Assembly: GCA_020002185.1 (NCBI GenBank)
Contig: CM034533.1
Span: 65,857,979-65,921,978, forward strand
Length of the DNA: 64,000 nucleotides
Origin: Paraescarpia echinospica
Taxonomy: Eukaryota; Annelida; Polychaeta; Sabellida; Siboglinidae
Reading direction: 5' to 3'
The notes beneath the pieces are model-generated. The model saw only the letters and a program-made list of their open reading frames with translations, did no database searches and was not told where the DNA came from. The translations under genes and the position numbers were made by a program. This document shows, in pieces, positions 26,161-34,093 of this stretch. Numbering within the stretch: position 1 is the first letter of the stretch; each line of letters begins with the position of its first letter.

Positions 26161-26187
26161 ACCCCTTCCTCAGCTGAACACCACTCC

Positions 26188-26582
26188 AGTGCGCGACACG
26201 TCAGTTGATCCGAGCTTCACAACAGCGCGCGACTCGTCAGTTGCTCCGAGCTTCACAGCATTCGTCAGTTGCTCCGAGCTTCACAGCAGTGCGCGACTCG
26301 TCAGTTGCTCCGAGCTTCACAGCAGTGCGCGACTCATCAGTTGCTCCGAGCTTCACAGCAGCGCGCGACTCGTCAGTTGCTCCGAGCTTCACAGCAGTGC
26401 GCGACTCATCAGTTGCTCCGAGCTTCACAGGAGTTTGCGACTCGTCAGTTGCTCCGAGCTTCACAGCAGCGCGCGATTCGTCAGTTGCTCCGAGCTTCAC
26501 AGTAGTGCGCGACTCGTCAGTTGCTCCGAGCTTCACAGCAGTGCGCGACTCGTCAGTTGCTCCGAGCTTCACAGCAGTGCGC
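26188..26582. repeat. 36-bp coding tandem repeat
   Basis: Eleven head-to-tail copies of a 36-base unit (core ACTCGTCAGTTGCTCCGAGC), the third shortened. Because 36 is twelve codons, frames stay open across it in several frames on both strands, for example a 12-residue repeat containing SVAPSFTA in one frame. It forms the C-terminal tail of the pogo-like reading frame. Confidence 0.9.
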
Positions 26583-26709
26583 ATCCTTCCTAGTCTCTGC
26601 CAGGTTATCAGGTGGCCTATGTCTTTTACTATAATTGTTTGTAGTTTGGTATAAATAAAGTTAACATTGTAAGCTTAGATGGCGGTTATGCCTATTTCGT
26701 AATAACGAT

Positions 26710-27039
26710 AGTAGATAGTGAGGGCTGTACGATCTCAAAAGCCTACTTATAAAAAAGAATTTAATGACCACTAATCGTTTTCGGGCACACCGCTGAGTCA
26801 GCAATAATGCGAGACTAATCCTATGCATAAAAAAAGATCAAAGGCTTTGTGTTTGACACTAATGAGTTTGGGAAACCTACTTATAAAAAACGTGATTGAT
26901 GAGCGATGTAATTTGATACTAATTGGATGATTGACAGTACACTAGAGAGATGCCACCTAGCGGTGAGTGCAGAGAGTATTTTAGTCCTAGCGATCAACGC
27001 CGTACCTAGAGCGCGCTGACGTAAGCAATAATGCGTTTA
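26710..27039 (+). repeat. Polinton left terminal inverted repeat
   Basis: Runs from AGTAGATAGT to GCGTTTA and matches the complement of 43,806-44,135 along its full 330 bases. There are about five substitutions outside the outermost 16 bases, where four more lie. It contains TGACGTAA (CRE-like) and CCACCTAGCGGTGAG motifs that reappear just inside at about 27,095-27,145. Confidence 0.95.
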
Positions 27040-27241
27040 TCGCGCTAACCACGCTAAAACCATGGAACATTCGTACTTTTAACGTAGTCCTCAACGCTGA
27101 CGTAATGCGTTTGTAGATTCGAGAGGCCACCTAGCGGTGAGATATAACCGGGGCAAAATCTTAGGGATCGAAAGGTTAGTCGCAACTTTTTATTAGTGTT
27201 ATATAAGCGGTGGCGGTAGCGGGTGATCGGTAGTCGGTACG
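27040..27241 (+). promoter_or_regulatory. Left subterminal region with TATA box
   Basis: TTATATAAGC at about 27,199-27,208 stands about 35 bases before the ATG of the first gene, a suitable TATA position for a very short leader. Between 27,090 and 27,145 are partial direct copies of two terminal-repeat segments (CGCTGACGTAATGCGTTT and GCCACCTAGCGGTGAG). Confidence 0.6.
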
Positions 27242-27694
27242 ATGTCGTCGCCTATAAGGTTTGGTGGATCGCGGTCGTTCTTGTCGAATATGTATATGCG
27301 TCGACTGTCGGCGTTCGGTCGAGGCTTTCGATCCGTCGAGCACGCCTATCAGTATAGGAAAGCGATATTCTACGAGGACGTGGAATGCGCCGAAATAATT
27401 AAAAGTTCGCGAAGCTCTTACGCAGCGAAACGACGAAGTTACGACATTCGACTAAAGAGAATGAGTAACAAATGGACCGACATTAGGGTGAAATGTATGA
27501 AGATGTTGTTGAAGAGGAAGTTTGACGGATCGAGCGATTTGAAGGCTGCACTGTTGGCGACCGGGGACGTCGAATTGGTGGAATGGGTAGCGAGTAAGGA
27601 GGGTTTCTGGGGTAGCGGAATCGCGGGCGATCCGGGGAAGAACTCGCTCGGTAAACTGTTGATGGAGTTGCGCGATGAGTATAAAAAGGCGTAA
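27242..27694 (+). CDS. NADAR-domain (YbiA-like) protein
   Basis: An intact 150-residue protein that is almost entirely one NADAR domain (YbiA/DUF1768). Visible family motifs are FLSN at residues 13-16, SVEHAYQYRKA at 31-41 with the conserved Glu33, His34 and Gln37, KW..IR at 77-82, KF at 93-94, TGD.ELVEW at 107-115, FWGSG at 122-126 and KNSLGKLLMELR at 133-144. Characterised NADAR proteins are N-glycosidases acting on riboflavin intermediates (YbiA) or removing ADP-ribose from modified guanine (DarT-linked antitoxins). It is the first gene inside the left repeat, with its own TATA box and 27 bases before the packaging ATPase. Inference: it may counter ADP-ribosylation or NAD-based host defence. 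It is unusually well preserved compared with its neighbours. Confidence 0.88.
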   Translation: MSSPIRFGGSRSFLSNMYMRRLSAFGRGFRSVEHAYQYRKAIFYEDVECAEIIKSSRSSYAAKRRSYDIRLKRMSNKWTDIRVKCMKMLLKRKFDGSSDLKAALLATGDVELVEWVASKEGFWGSGIAGDPGKNSLGKLLMELRDEYKKA

Positions 27695-27721
27695 AAAGTG
27701 TTCGTCGTTCAGTCGTGAAAA

Positions 27722-28386
27722 ATGAACGGACCGTCGTTGAAGCATCCTTTTACGTGTATAGTAGCCGGTCCTACGGGATGCGGTAAGACGACGTTCGTCG
27801 AGCGTTTGATACGTTACGACACTATGATCGATCCGCCGCCGGAGAAAATCCTGTGGTGTTACGGACAGTGGCAGAGCGGCTACGCGTCTATGTCTTCGAA
27901 AATAGAGTTCGTAGACGGCCTGCCGGATCCGAAACGTTTAGACGGTAAAACGAGAACGCTTCTAGTACTCGACGACCTCATGGAGGAGACCGATAGCCGG
28001 GTGACGGTACTATTTACTAAAAAAGTCATCATTGTAATACGTCGGTCGTACAATTACGTCAGAACATGTTTCCGAAAGGGAAAGAAAACCGTACAATCAG
28101 CCTGAACGCTCAATACATAGTGCTATTCAAGAGTCCTCGAGACGCGGGTCAAGTAGGTCACCTACCGAAACAGATGTACCCGGGAAAGGTCAACTACATG
28201 ATAGAGGCTTTCAAAGACGCGACGTCGTCGGCGTACGGGTATCTATTCGTGGATCTGAAACAGGAAACGGAAGAGGACATGCGTTTGCGTACGTGCATAT
28301 TTCCGGACGATAACCTTCAGTACGTGTACGTACGGAAGGGTGGCGGCGGTGGTGGTGGCGGCGGCGGCGGCGTCGGCGGACTATAA
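27722..28386 (+). pseudogene. Packaging ATPase (FtsK/A32-like), frameshifted
   Basis: Genome-packaging ATPase of the FtsK-HerA/A32 type that pumps DNA into capsids. The first part has the Walker A motif GPTGCGKTT at residues 16-24 and the Walker B stretch TLLVLDDLM near residue 80. The second part, in another frame from about 28,024, contains FPKGKENRTISLNAQY, SPRDAGQV, KQMYP and DATSSAYGYLFVDLKQ, all conserved in Polinton ATPases. The frame changes at a run of six A residues, 28,019-28,024; a single-base length change there accounts for the break. The C-terminus ends in a poly-glycine tract encoded by GGC/GGT repeats. Without the shift, the length (about 220 residues) is normal for the family. 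Confidence 0.88.
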
Positions 28387-28423
28387 GAAGAGAGGGACGA
28401 CGGGGCGTACGTTTATTAGTCGC

Positions 28424-28846
28424 TATGACGGGGCGCGTGACGGGAGCGAAGAGACGACCGAAGGTGGCGGGACCGACGAATCAAATAAAGAGACACATCG
28501 TCGCCCTGCAGCTGTTGGCAGCTGTTGGAGAGACATAGGCGGAACATCGCTCTGCGAAAAGCGCTACTCGCCCACGCGGACACCGGTCTCATTTGTAGTC
28601 TGTGCGATTGCGCGTACAACATTCTGAAAGGAACGTGAAGTTGTCGCCGAAACAGAAACGCGTATTGTCGAAATACCGGGATCACCTGCGTAAACTCGTC
28701 GACAAACACGTGACGCGTAAGCAGAAGCGTGTCATCTTGCAAAGGGTGCGGGTGGTTTTTTGACGGCCCTGCTAGCGCCGTTAGCGAGTACCGTTATCTT
28801 GCCGCTGCTCAGACAGGTGTTCGGCGGTGGCGCCGGCGGTAATTGA
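28424..28846 (+). pseudogene. Small basic/hydrophobic Polinton protein, broken
   Basis: Pieces of one conserved Polinton protein appear in successive frames. There is a basic N-terminus from ATG 28,424, a helical segment with HADTGLICSLCDCAYNILKG, a basic segment (SPKQKRVLSKYR), and a C-terminal glycine/hydrophobic segment GGFLTALLAPLAS. At least three frame changes separate them: near 28,530, where an 11-base direct duplication (GCAGCTGTTGG) occurs, near 28,630 and near 28,750. The C-terminal hydrophobic stretch suggests membrane activity or virion association, but the function is not established. Its stop overlaps the next ATG as TGATG at 28,844-28,848, so the 3' frame and spacing are still original. 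Confidence 0.65.
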
Positions 28847-29622
28847 TGCAGTACGCGAAGAAGATGGCGTTGGTCGATCCACGATTGGTGGAAAGCCTCC
28901 TGCCACGCGTCGATCAGTCGTCGAGCACGCCTCGATCACGTGTGCTGAGTAGTCTTTACAGCGACATGAAGGACATTCTAGAACGTTCGGATTTATCGGA
29001 ACGAGAAAAGGTAGCGTCGTACAATCAACTGCTGAGTCGGTACAATACGATAGAGGCGGCTCGAGCGGCGCAACCGGTACGCGTGTCGGTGGTGAACAGC
29101 GGCGAGACACCGACGGTACCGGTGGCGCCATCAGCGGCGCCGGCGGCGGTGGCGCCACCATCGTCGGAGACGATAGAGCGCGAAATCGTAGCCAGTATGC
29201 CGAAAACGTTGAAAGTGAAGACGAGACTGCTGATCGAAAAAATGAAAGCCGATCCGTTGTCTCGATGGAACGATCGCGGTGAATTCGTGTACGACGGTAA
29301 AGCGATCGCGGGGAGTAATATGGTCGATCTAGTAAACGATCTCATGCGAACGAGATCGAAGACGACGGCGCCCGTAGGATGGCGGGAGTTCGGATTGCAC
29401 ATGAAGGATATGAATATCCCTATGGAATTCGTAGGCAACCCGTGCTATCGTTCGTACGTGGAGCGACGACGGAAGCAGCTACTAGAAGAGAGGATGACGA
29501 GACCGTCGACGTCTAGTTCATCAGCAGCGCCGACTGAGCGGAGACGTCGTACTCGGATGCGAGGCGAACCTAAACGCAGATCCGTTTCGTTGGGCGTCAC
29601 GGAGAGGGATACGTTGTCGTGA
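28846..29622 (+). CDS. Conserved Polinton core protein, unknown function
   Basis: An intact 258-residue protein; I take the ATG at 28,846, which overlaps the previous stop. It contains KMALVDPRLVESL near the N-terminus, a predicted helical MKDILERSDLS region, an Ala/Pro-rich linker (APAAVAPPSS), and a C-terminal domain with DPLSRWNDRGEFVYDGK, SNMVDLVNDLM and GWREFGLHMKDMNIP. This two-part arrangement recurs in Polintons of many animals next to the ATPase and integrase, but no function is assigned to it. The C-terminus is Arg-rich (ERRRRTRMRGEPKRRS), suggesting nucleic-acid binding. Its stop overlaps the next ATG (TGATG). Confidence 0.8.
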   Translation: MQYAKKMALVDPRLVESLLPRVDQSSSTPRSRVLSSLYSDMKDILERSDLSEREKVASYNQLLSRYNTIEAARAAQPVRVSVVNSGETPTVPVAPSAAPAAVAPPSSETIEREIVASMPKTLKVKTRLLIEKMKADPLSRWNDRGEFVYDGKAIAGSNMVDLVNDLMRTRSKTTAPVGWREFGLHMKDMNIPMEFVGNPCYRSYVERRRKQLLEERMTRPSTSSSSAAPTERRRRTRMRGEPKRRSVSLGVTERDTLS

Positions 29623-29810
29623 TGACGTCACGACGCGCGATCATCATCGTCGTCGTCGTCGGTTTCATCATCGCGCTTATCGCTTTCTGTATAATCGTAT
29701 CATCATCATCGTCGTCGTCGTCGTCATGGTGTCCGGGTGGAGTCGTCGTCGTCCAAAACGAAAGCCTCGACAGCAACGAAACGTCGACGAGGACGACGAC
29801 GACGAGCTGA
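29622..29810 (+). CDS. Possible small single-pass membrane protein
   Basis: ATG at 29,622 overlaps the stop of the previous gene. About 62 codons encode a short basic N-terminus (MTSRR), a clear transmembrane segment of about 20 hydrophobic residues (IIIVVVVGFIIALIAFCIIV) and a Ser/Thr-rich tail. The last third overlaps the integrase start in another frame. The serine run comes from a TCATCATCG repeat, so part of the openness could be chance. No family is recognised. The stop/start overlap, also used by neighbouring genes, supports it. Confidence 0.4.
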   Translation: MTSRRAIIIVVVVGFIIALIAFCIIVSSSSSSSSSWCPGGVVVVQNESLDSNETSTRTTTTS

Positions 29811-30850
29811 ATAACGCGTACTTCGATCCGAAACGGGTGGGGAGTTACGGAGGCGTCGACGCGTTGCACCGGGCGTCGAAGCTCCGACGTCCGGCCGTCG
29901 AGAGGTGGCTAGCGTCGCAGGACGCCTATACCCTACACAAACCGGTTAGACGTCATTTCAAACGACGTCGCGTCATCGTGGGCGGTCGAAACCAGCAGTG
30001 GCAAGCCGATCTGGTCGACTTGACTAGACTGAAAACGCACAACGACGGTATAACATTCCTATTGACGGTGATCGATGTGTTTTCGAAGCGGGCGTGGTGC
30101 GTTCCGTTGAAGAATAAGTCCGGAGCGTCGCGAGCGCCTGCTGACGACGACGACGAAACGCCGCACACGCTGCAGACCGATAAGGGGAGCGAGTTTTTGA
30201 ACCGACCCCTGCAAACGTTGCTAAAGAGTCGCGGCGTTCATCATTTCGTGACGCATAACGAGGAGACCAAAGCGAGCGTCGTGGAACGGTTTAATCGAAC
30301 TTTGAAGACGCGTATGTGGCGCTATTTTACGAAACACGAAACGCTGCGCTACGTAGAGGCGTTACCGGATTTCGTGCGATCGTACAACAACGCCTACCAC
30401 CGAAGCATCGGTAGGACGCCGGCGAGTGTCGACGCGACGAATCAGGAGGCCGTATGGCAACGACTGTACGGGGGTGGCGACGACGTCGAACGACGACGAA
30501 AACCGAAACTACGCGTGGGAGATCGCGTACGTACCAGCAAGACGAGGGGTCATTTCAAAAAAGGATACATGGCTAACTGGAGCGAGGAGCTGTTCACCGT
30601 CGTAGAGGTGCACCCGTCCGAACCGCCCGTTTATCGCCTCAAGGACGACGCCGAGACGCCGATAGAGGGCACCTTCTACGAACCTGAACTACAACGCGTA
30701 GTCGTTCCGAAAGACAAACTATATCGCGTAGAGGCGGTTCTTCGGCGTCGTCGGCGTCGTGGCGGCGGTTCGGAGGCGCTCGTAAAATGGAGCGGATATC
30801 CGGCCTCATTCAACAGCTGGATCGACGCCGAGTCGCTCGTGGACCTATGA
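29726..30850 (+). CDS. Polinton integrase with chromodomain
   Basis: Retrovirus-type (RVE) integrase that inserts the element into host DNA. The 374-residue protein has a basic/acidic N-terminal tail and a zinc/helical domain around residues 31-90. The catalytic core contains QADLVDL (Asp95/98), TDKGSEF (Asp152) and VVERFNRTLKTR (Glu187), which gives DD-35-E spacing. A SH3-like segment (LRVGDRVRTSKTRGHFKKGY, 262-281) follows. The C-terminal chromodomain, about 332-374, has YRVEAVL, ALVKWSGY and NSWIDAESL with the aromatic residues expected to bind methylated histone tails, suggesting chromatin-directed insertion. The reading frame is intact and all three acidic residues are present. The stop overlaps the next start as ATGA. 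Confidence 0.93.
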   Translation: MVSGWSRRRPKRKPRQQRNVDEDDDDELNNAYFDPKRVGSYGGVDALHRASKLRRPAVERWLASQDAYTLHKPVRRHFKRRRVIVGGRNQQWQADLVDLTRLKTHNDGITFLLTVIDVFSKRAWCVPLKNKSGASRAPADDDDETPHTLQTDKGSEFLNRPLQTLLKSRGVHHFVTHNEETKASVVERFNRTLKTRMWRYFTKHETLRYVEALPDFVRSYNNAYHRSIGRTPASVDATNQEAVWQRLYGGGDDVERRRKPKLRVGDRVRTSKTRGHFKKGYMANWSEELFTVVEVHPSEPPVYRLKDDAETPIEGTFYEPELQRVVVPKDKLYRVEAVLRRRRRRGGGSEALVKWSGYPASFNSWIDAESLVDL

Positions 30851-31131
30851 TGAATCGTTGGTCGCGTCACACCGGCTGCTGGCGACTGCACGAGGCGGGA
30901 CTATGCAACGGATCTTCGTTCTTACCGTATAAAGGTCCCTGTTGCATCGACAGGGCGCAGTGGCGCGACGATGTGCGACGACGACGAAACTACCTCGAGT
31001 GGCGAGCGTCGAACGAACGCCGAAGAATCGTCCGTCGTCGACGACGAGCGCAACGCGGACTCCATCGACGCTACAACAGCAACCGCCGCCGAACCCGTTC
31101 CATGGCGAATCTGCGGCAACGAATGCCCTAA
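30847..31131 (+). CDS. Possible small Cys/Arg-rich protein
   Basis: ATG at 30,847 overlaps the integrase stop (ATGA). The frame encodes 94 residues: MMNRWSRHTGCWRLHEAGLC, then CC and WRDD elements, then a strongly Arg-rich tail. The first 41 codons do not overlap any other gene; the rest overlaps the next gene in another frame. Regular Trp/Cys content argues for a real short protein, but I do not recognise a family. The Arg-rich tail is at least partly imposed by the overlapping frame. Confidence 0.4.
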   Translation: MMNRWSRHTGCWRLHEAGLCNGSSFLPYKGPCCIDRAQWRDDVRRRRNYLEWRASNERRRIVRRRRRAQRGLHRRYNSNRRRTRSMANLRQRMP

Positions 31132-31327
31132 GGCCGAAATCGTGTTCCTCTGTCAGGTCGTCGTCCTGTACTTCGTCATCGCCGTTAGTATATACAATCT
31201 GACGAAAGGTCAAGGTGACTCCAACCTGTGGACGGCGCTGTTGAGCAGCTGTCTCGGTTACCTGCTCCCGAGTCCGTCTATGAGTGTCGGCGACGGTCGA
31301 CGACAACGCGATGGCGGTCTCGTCTGA
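30971..31327 (+). CDS. Conserved small Polinton membrane protein
   Basis: An intact 118-residue frame. The first half is acidic and Ser/Thr-rich. The second half has CPKAEIVFLCQVVVLYFVIA with one transmembrane segment, then NLTKGQGDSNLWTALLSS and CLGYLLPSP, a second hydrophobic region. This C-terminal pattern (transmembrane helix, then SNLWT..LLSSCLGYLLP) recurs in Polinton elements between integrase and penton-like gene. It is presumably inserted in membranes; its role in the virion or cell is not established. It overlaps the previous small frame upstream and the ATG of the next gene (31,311) downstream. Confidence 0.7.
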   Translation: MCDDDETTSSGERRTNAEESSVVDDERNADSIDATTATAAEPVPWRICGNECPKAEIVFLCQVVVLYFVIAVSIYNLTKGQGDSNLWTALLSSCLGYLLPSPSMSVGDGRRQRDGGLV

Positions 31328-32189
31328 TTTTTACCTGACGCTGCCGAGCAACGCGTCTATGAAACGTCACCCCGAAAATACGTTGACGCACTACGTCACG
31401 ACGTTGCCGCGACGTTTCGACCTGTCGGGGGAGTGGGAATGCGGCGCCGTGTCGGTACAGTATCCGCACACGTGGTACAACGTGAGAAAGAAGGATGCCT
31501 ACTTCTATCTGACTTGCGCGGCGGGCGAACGGGGCGTTTACACGCAGATAGACGAAGAAGGCACGACCGTGCTGATATATCGTCAGACGACGATTCCTCA
31601 CGGTTTCTACTACAACGTTTATACGTTGTGCAACAGGATCAACGAGGCGCTAGAGAAATTACACACCAGGAAGGTCAAGGCCGTGCTAGAATACTGCGCC
31701 GTCTCTAACCGCTTTACGCTACGTTTGTCGGCGGGTGTCGAATTTATCATACCTCATACGAGCCGTCTGAGGCACGTGCTAGGTTTCCATAGCAACACGA
31801 TCATGAGTTCGTCCGCGTACGGTCCCGCGCCGGCGACGAGGCCCATCATCAGCACGTCGCCCGCCGCGTACACGTTCGAGTACGAAGGTCGCGATACGGT
31901 GACCATGTCGGCGGGCATCGAGAGTCTGTACGTGTACACGGATCTCGTGGAACCGCGCGTCGTCGGTGACGTGTTCGCGCCGCTGCTTCGAAACATCGCC
32001 GTCCGCGGTGAGAACGGTGACGTCGTTTCGGAATCGTTCGTTCGCGTGCAATACGTTAAGCTGATGCGGAATCAATTCGACGAGGTCGAAGTCGATATAA
32101 GAGACGATCACGGCCAACCGATACCATTCGAGCAGGGGAAGGTGGTGACGACGCTTCACTTCAGACGTTGTAAATCGAAATTGTTTTAA
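31311..32189 (+). CDS. Penton-like minor capsid protein
   Basis: Single jelly-roll minor capsid protein expected to occupy the five-fold vertices. I chose ATG 31,311, directly before the conserved start SDFYLTLPSNASM. Visible conserved elements are NTLTHYVTTLPRRFDLSG, WECGAVSVQYPHTWYNV, then beta-rich segments with IPHGFYYNVYTLCNRIN, SRLRHVLGF, and ESLYVYTDLVEPRVVGDVF. The C-terminus has IAVRGENG and FVRVQYVKL. The length of 292 residues fits the family and the frame is intact. It starts 17 bases inside the preceding gene and ends 1 base before the next ATG, as expected for a tightly packed late block. Confidence 0.88.
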   Translation: MAVSSDFYLTLPSNASMKRHPENTLTHYVTTLPRRFDLSGEWECGAVSVQYPHTWYNVRKKDAYFYLTCAAGERGVYTQIDEEGTTVLIYRQTTIPHGFYYNVYTLCNRINEALEKLHTRKVKAVLEYCAVSNRFTLRLSAGVEFIIPHTSRLRHVLGFHSNTIMSSSAYGPAPATRPIISTSPAAYTFEYEGRDTVTMSAGIESLYVYTDLVEPRVVGDVFAPLLRNIAVRGENGDVVSESFVRVQYVKLMRNQFDEVEVDIRDDHGQPIPFEQGKVVTTLHFRRCKSKLF

Positions 32190-32190
32190 C

Positions 32191-32631
32191 ATGTCGTCGA
32201 AGAACCCGTACGTGGACTACTACGTTCGTCAGGTCGGCGGACAGCTGCCGGTCTTCGTCGGCGCTCGGGGTCAACGAGGTCACGGTCTGGGTAATCTCTT
32301 CGGGAGTCTGTTTCGAAGCGCCATGCCGCTTATCAAGAGGGGCGCGATGGCGTTGGGAAAACGGGCGCTCAACACCGGCATGCACGTGGCGCGCGACGTC
32401 GTCGCCGGCGGCAATCTGAAACAGTCGCTAAAAAGGCGCGCGAAGGAGGCCGGCGCCGATCTTCTCGACGGCCTATTGAATCCGCAGGCGGCGCCAAAGA
32501 AGAAGAAGAAGAAGCAAAAAAAGACGCAACAGCAGCGCCGTCCCCGCGTCGGCGTAAAGAGAGCGCGCTTAGCGGCGACGACCGTCAGTAGACGGAAAAG
32601 AGCGCGTCGAACGGACATATTCGACGAGTAA
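32191..32631 (+). CDS. Adenovirus pVI/pX-like virion core protein
   Basis: A 146-residue basic protein. The N-terminus reads YYVRQVGGQLPVFVGARG and then GHGLGNLFGSLFRSAMPLI, an amphipathic glycine-rich segment. KRGAMALGKRALNTGMHVARD and LKQSLKRRAKEAGADLLDGL follow, then a lysine/arginine-rich tail (a KKKKKKQKK run and KRARRTD). This arrangement is conserved in Polinton/adintovirus elements and is compared with adenoviral core or membrane-lytic proteins. It probably condenses DNA or helps membrane passage. It lies between the penton-like and major capsid genes. The 3' end is partly duplicated just downstream. Confidence 0.75.
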   Translation: MSSKNPYVDYYVRQVGGQLPVFVGARGQRGHGLGNLFGSLFRSAMPLIKRGAMALGKRALNTGMHVARDVVAGGNLKQSLKRRAKEAGADLLDGLLNPQAAPKKKKKKQKKTQQQRRPRVGVKRARLAATTVSRRKRARRTDIFDE

Positions 32632-32871
32632 CGACGATGGAGCGCGCACTCGAGAACGGCGGTCAGTGGACCGTCTACCAGTCGCCGTACTTTCGAGTGC
32701 GCGTCGTAGTGGTGGTGATGGCGCCGCCGCGCGGAGGAGATTCGATCCTGCATACGCTATTAAGTCAACTCGACGTAAGAAAAACCGCCGCGGCGGCGGC
32801 GGCGGCATAAAGAGAGCGCGGCTAGCGGCGACGGTCGTCAGTAGGCGGAAGACGTCGAACGGACGACAACG
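32632..32871 (+). pseudogene. Partial duplication of pVI-like 3' end and capsid 5' end
   Basis: This spacer repeats nearby coding pieces. GTGGACCGTCTACCAG near 32,667 matches the major capsid start region near 32,969. AAAGAGAGCGCGGCTAGCGG near 32,810 repeats the pVI-like tail near 32,560, including the encoded KRARLAAT and SRRK. A CGG/GGC run lies between. The fragment carries no complete gene. It looks like an unequal-exchange or slippage remnant that lengthened the gap before the capsid ATG. Confidence 0.6.
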
Positions 32872-34088
32872 ATGGCGTTCGTGAACGGCTCGACGTGCGA
32901 GGGCGTGAAGGCTGAACTGGAGCTGTTCAGCGGACCGGTGACGCAGACGAGCATCGAGAGTAGTCATTGGACCGTCTACCAGCCACTGACGACTCTCGAC
33001 GCCGGCGGCCCTATCGAGTTCCTCGTGCCGGGTTCGGGCGAAGACTATACGGACCTGGCGAGCATTCAACTGTACGTGCGCTTCAAAGTGACGCAGGGGT
33101 ACGGTACCGATCTGGCGGCCGCGGCCGCGGTGGCGCCGGTCAACAATTTCCTGCATTCGATGATCAGTCAAATCGACGTGTCGCTGAACAACACCCTCGT
33201 GACGCCGTCGACCAGTACGTACGCGTACCGGGCCTACCTCGAGACGTTGCTAAGTTACGGTAGCGACGCGAAACGTTCGCATCTCACGGCGTCGTTGTGG
33301 TACAAAGACACCGCCGGACGGATGGACACCCTCGGCAACGTCAACGTCGGTTTCGAGTCGCGACGCGTCGCGACGGCCGATAGCCACGAGGTGGAGATGA
33401 TGGGACGCCTGCACGTCGACGCGTTTATGCTAAACAAACACCTACCGAACGGCGTCGACACGAAAGTGCGCATAGTGCGCGCGAAGGACGCCTTCTCGCT
33501 GATGGGCGCGCAAGTCGTACCGGGGTGGCGCATCGTGCTGCAGGCGATTCGACTGCACGTGCGAAAAGTGAAGTTGAACCCGGCCGTCCAGATGGGACAT
33601 ATCAAAGCGTGGGCGTTGGGAACGGCTAAGTTTCCGATGCGTCGCGTCGACTGCAAATCGATCTCGATAACGGCGGGCGCGCTATCGCACACGCAAGAGA
33701 ACCTGTACATGGGCGCAATTCCGAAACGCCTCTTCCTGATGATGATCGACAACGTCAGGTGCCGAGCAAGCCGCTGCAGCCGGACTTCCCTCACAACCGG
33801 TACGTGCGCAGCTACATTAGTCTCTTCGAGGCGACCGGAAAGGCGTTCGAGGACGAGGGGAACGACGTATCGCGCACGGACTTCGGCGCCGGCTACAGCA
33901 TCTTCGGTTTCGACCTGACCCCCGACTGTTGCGACGGCGATCATTTCAACGTCGTGCGTCAGGGGTGCGTTGGCGTCGATATGCATTTCGAGACGCCGCT
34001 AGCGCGTCCGGTGAACGTCGTCGTGTACGCGGAATTCGAGACGGTGATGGAAATCGACCGGAACCGGAACGTCATTTACGACTGGTAG
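32872..34088 (+). pseudogene. Major capsid protein (double jelly-roll), internal break
   Basis: Hexon-like major capsid protein that forms the icosahedral shell. From ATG 32,872 the first frame shows WTVYQPLTTLDAGGPIEFLV, NNFLHSMISQIDVSLNNTLV, YAYRAYLETLLSYGSDAK, FMLNKHLPNGVDTKVRIVRA and LHVRKVKLNPAV, all typical. Near 33,757 the frame changes, and the second frame starts at once with PSKPLQPDF and RSYISLFEATGKAFEDEG and continues to VVVYAEFETVMEIDRNR at the C-terminus. Members of the family normally have a further few dozen residues between the DN of MMIDNV and the VPSKPLQP block. The break is therefore better explained by a deletion of roughly 100 bases that is not a multiple of three than by a one-base shift. 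Confidence 0.88.
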
Positions 34089-34093
34089 TATCT

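Noticed and set aside
28010..28030. Programmed -1 frameshift in the Polinton ATPase
   Set aside because: The A run is out of register with a standard slippery heptamer and I saw no clear downstream structure; an indel is simpler.
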